The translations under genes and the position numbers were made by a program. From assembly GCA_964429575.1 (NCBI GenBank), contig CAYSCX010000005.1, positions 62,001 to 126,000 on the forward strand: DNA of 64,000 nucleotides, in the 5' to 3' direction. The notes beneath the pieces were generated by a model. It had not been told where the DNA came from. It did no database searches and worked only from the letters and a program-made list of their open reading frames with translations. This document shows positions 62,438 to 64,000 of this stretch, piece after piece. This DNA is from CAYSCX01 sp964429575 (GTDB lineage: Bacteria; Desulfobacterota; Binatia; Binatales; Binataceae). How positions within the stretch are numbered: position 1 is the first letter of the stretch; each line of letters begins with the position of its first letter.

Positions 62438-63652
62438 TTACTTCGGCGTCGATTCGGAGGTGGGAGACCCTGCGCCGGCCGCTCCGCCTTCAGGGGCGGC
62501 TGATGGTGTGGCTGTTGGCGTTGGTGGCGACAAGGGAGGCATCAGCGCGGAGCCCAACTGCGGTGGCGGCGCCGGCGACATCGGTGTCGCTTCCGATTCG
62601 GGACTCGAAAACGGGCTCAACACACCACGGACGCGCTCGTAGAGCCACAGCCCCCACCCACTGCCGCCGCCGAACACGTTTTTCATATCGTAGTAGAGGG
62701 TGGGATCGTTCACGATGAGCCCGGCGGTGCCTTGGCTTGCGTTGATCTTGTAAAGGATCTCCTTCAGATCGTTGCTTGACTGCTTGAGATTGGCCAGGAC
62801 TTCGTCAGCAAGCTTCTCGTCCTCGAGGAATCGCGCCGCGAGCCCGTGCGAATTCTCGAAGCGCGTAACCAGCTTGTTCACGCGGTCCGAGGTGCTCTGG
62901 ATGGCGTCAGCCGCCCGCCAAACCCGCTTCAGCAATTCCCGGCCATTGGTCTCATTGCTCAACATCGCGCCCACGAGACCTTCACCGCGGTTTATCTTCT
63001 CGATCAGCGCCGACATCTGAATCGAGAGCTGATTGACGCTATCGAGCGTCTTTCGGATCGACGCGATCGTGAGCTGATCCTGCTCAGAGCCGCTGGGAGC
63101 GCCGCGGATCAATTCGCCAAGGATACCCTCGCCCTTGTTGAGCGTTTCCAGGAGCGAGCGCATGGAATTCGAAATAGCGATGAGGTTGGCAACCAGATCG
63201 TCAGTGCCCTTCTTCTGGAGCAACGTCTCGAGGTCGATCGGATCTCGCGCAGCAAGCACCTGACCAGCTTCCGCTGCGGGCGATGCGGGTGTGCCGGGCG
63301 AGAGTTCCACAAACTTGTCGCCCAACAGCCCCATCGTGTTGATCTGGGCGACCGAGTCGGCGCGCACGCGCTCAACCGCGGAGCGCTCCACCCACATCCG
63401 TACAACTACGTAGTCAGCGGCCGGGTCCTGGGGAAAATAGATTGAATCCACAGCGCCGATCTGGACGCCCGCGAGGGAGACCGGCGCTCCCGCCTGCAGG
63501 CCGTTGATGCGCCGAAAGTGCGCTTCGATGGTTTCCGAGCGCGTCAGGAAACGCGCGCCCTGGCCGAGTGTCACTATCGCGAATGCAAGCAGCGCAAGCC
63601 CGGTCGCGATCACCAACCCCACCCGCAGCGCTGAGTATCGCGTGTCCGTCAC
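62438..63652 (-). CDS. mlaD: MlaD-family (MCE domain) lipid transport protein
   Basis: 404 residues from GTG 63652, chosen because AGGAGG lies ten bases upstream; ATG 63685 also opens the frame. One N-terminal membrane helix (VGLVIATGLALLAFAIVTLG) anchors a single MCE domain (about 45-130) with RINGLQAGAPVSLAGVQIGAVDSI and TMGLLGDKFVELSPG. A long helical coil (about 150-330, TLNKGEGILGEL repeats) and a Pro/Ser-rich tail follow. The substrate-binding component of an Mla-type phospholipid ABC transporter. mlaF lies upstream on the same strand, separated by a repeat element. mlaE is not in the window. Confidence 0.9.
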   Translation of the reverse strand: MTDTRYSALRVGLVIATGLALLAFAIVTLGQGARFLTRSETIEAHFRRINGLQAGAPVSLAGVQIGAVDSIYFPQDPAADYVVVRMWVERSAVERVRADSVAQINTMGLLGDKFVELSPGTPASPAAEAGQVLAARDPIDLETLLQKKGTDDLVANLIAISNSMRSLLETLNKGEGILGELIRGAPSGSEQDQLTIASIRKTLDSVNQLSIQMSALIEKINRGEGLVGAMLSNETNGRELLKRVWRAADAIQSTSDRVNKLVTRFENSHGLAARFLEDEKLADEVLANLKQSSNDLKEILYKINASQGTAGLIVNDPTLYYDMKNVFGGGSGWGLWLYERVRGVLSPFSSPESEATPMSPAPPPQLGSALMPPLSPPTPTATPSAAPEGGAAGAGSPTSESTPK

Positions 63653-63713
63653 TTTCCCGTTTCCTCCTGGTGTGCCGTCCCGCAAATTGGTTGAACAGAT
63701 TGACCCGGCTTGG

Positions 63714-63846
63714 TGTCATTCTGAGCCCTTCGCCTTCTGTCATTCAGAGCGAAGCGAAGAATCCCGGATTCCGGCTCGGGGTAAACTCCGCGAGAGCCTG
63801 CCCTGAGCTTGCCGAAGGGAATCCCGGATTCCTGCTCAGCATGACA
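63714..63846. repeat. 133-bp intergenic element with 13-base inverted termini (MITE-like)
   Basis: Termini TGTCATTCTGAGC (63714-63726) and GCTCAGCATGACA (63834-63846) match as inverted repeats at 12 of 13 bases. A third copy TGTCATTCAGAGC lies inside (63738-63750). GAATCCCGGATTCC occurs twice as direct repeats (63759-63772 and 63819-63832), each nearly palindromic. The element sits between mlaF and mlaD. No target duplication was found. Confidence 0.6.
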
Positions 63847-63898
63847 AACCTGGAATCGCGCACAGTTAAGCGGCTTATGTGCGGAACTCAACATCCTG

Positions 63899-64000
63899 CT
63901 ACAGCGCAGTCTCGACGAACTCCCGCATCAGTTCGTCGTGTGTCGCCCGGACTTCGTCTGAGCTGCCGCTGAACCGAATGCGTCCCCGGTCGAGCAGCGC
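63899..64000 (-). CDS. mlaF: ABC transporter ATPase MlaF, partial (C-terminal end only)
   Basis: Only the last 33 residues are in the window, ending at TAG 63899-63901. They read ALLDRGRIRFSGSSDEVRAT and HDELMREFVETAL, the usual tail of MlaF-type ATPases (D-G-x-I-x-F-x-G-T-x-D-E-I-R, then LVREFLEG). Position directly upstream of mlaD on the same strand supports it. The Walker motifs lie beyond the window edge. Confidence 0.8.
   Translation of the reverse strand, partial: ALLDRGRIRFSGSSDEVRATHDELMREFVETAL

Overview
The window is GC-rich bacterial chromosome with tightly packed genes. Many genes overlap by ATGA/GTGA junctions, and GTG or TTG starts are common. Nearly every gene is housekeeping, respiratory or regulatory; I saw no rRNA operon, CRISPR array, transposase or prophage. 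Several features suggest an uncultured, aerobic, Gram-negative lineage near the former Deltaproteobacteria (Binatota/Desulfobacterota-like): a caa3-type oxidase joined to a b6-type cytochrome b/c fusion, a transaldolase-glucose-6-phosphate isomerase fusion, MlaD/MlaF lipid transport, AsmA-like and beta-barrel envelope proteins, and a MeaA-like B12-dependent acyl-CoA mutase. This placement is inferred from gene content; no marker phylogeny could be run.

Layout. 0-13.8 kb: truncated prmA, a glycerophosphodiesterase, dnaG, a CAU tRNA, a zinc-ribbon coiled-coil protein, RNase P RNA, an ArsA-like ATPase, rmuC, a FemAB/GNAT-like acyltransferase, clpS-clpA, nadB and pgsA. 13.8-20.4 kb: tRNA-Gly, a GFA-fold protein with a small membrane protein, a putative outer-membrane barrel, a YedK/HMCES-type DNA-protein crosslinker, a P-type Ca2+ ATPase and a universal stress protein. 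20.6-26.8 kb: one respiratory operon, coxB-coxA-coxC-ctaG-coxIV-qcrA-qcrB/c. 27.3-36.0 kb: five overlapping two-component genes (two hybrid kinases with HPt domains, one CHASE3-PAS-PAS kinase, two receiver proteins), bordered on both sides by shared intergenic repeats and followed by tRNA-Cys.

37.3-42.6 kb (minus strand): fabF-fabH-ArsA-like ATPase-acyl-CoA mutase. 43.3-49.0 kb: non-oxidative pentose-phosphate and glycolytic genes tkt, tal-pgi fusion and pgl. 49-56.1 kb: a DUF2939 protein, a 1005-residue AsmA-like protein, a DUF2064 glycosyltransferase-like protein, a glutaredoxin-like protein, cutA, a Gfo/Idh/MocA remnant, hisC and pth. 56.4-59.4 kb: an orphan ORF, tyrS, a small orphan and a crotonase. 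59.4-61.8 kb: an ImmA/IrrE-type metallopeptidase overlapping an XRE regulator, then an orphan gene behind a hairpin-rich leader. 61.9-64 kb (minus strand): a BamE-like lipoprotein candidate, mlaD and the end of mlaF.

How the genes work together. The oxidase operon encodes a near-complete quinol-to-oxygen branch: a Rieske protein and cytochrome b/c fusion pass electrons to a caa3 oxidase that carries its own cytochrome c, with the CtaG assembly factor encoded between them. The signalling cluster forms a multistep phosphorelay toolkit with no DNA-binding output of its own, so it probably acts through protein partners or a distant regulator. The metallopeptidase-XRE pair resembles protease-controlled repressor switches (IrrE/DdrO, ImmA/ImmR). 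I rank these two loci as the most worth following up.
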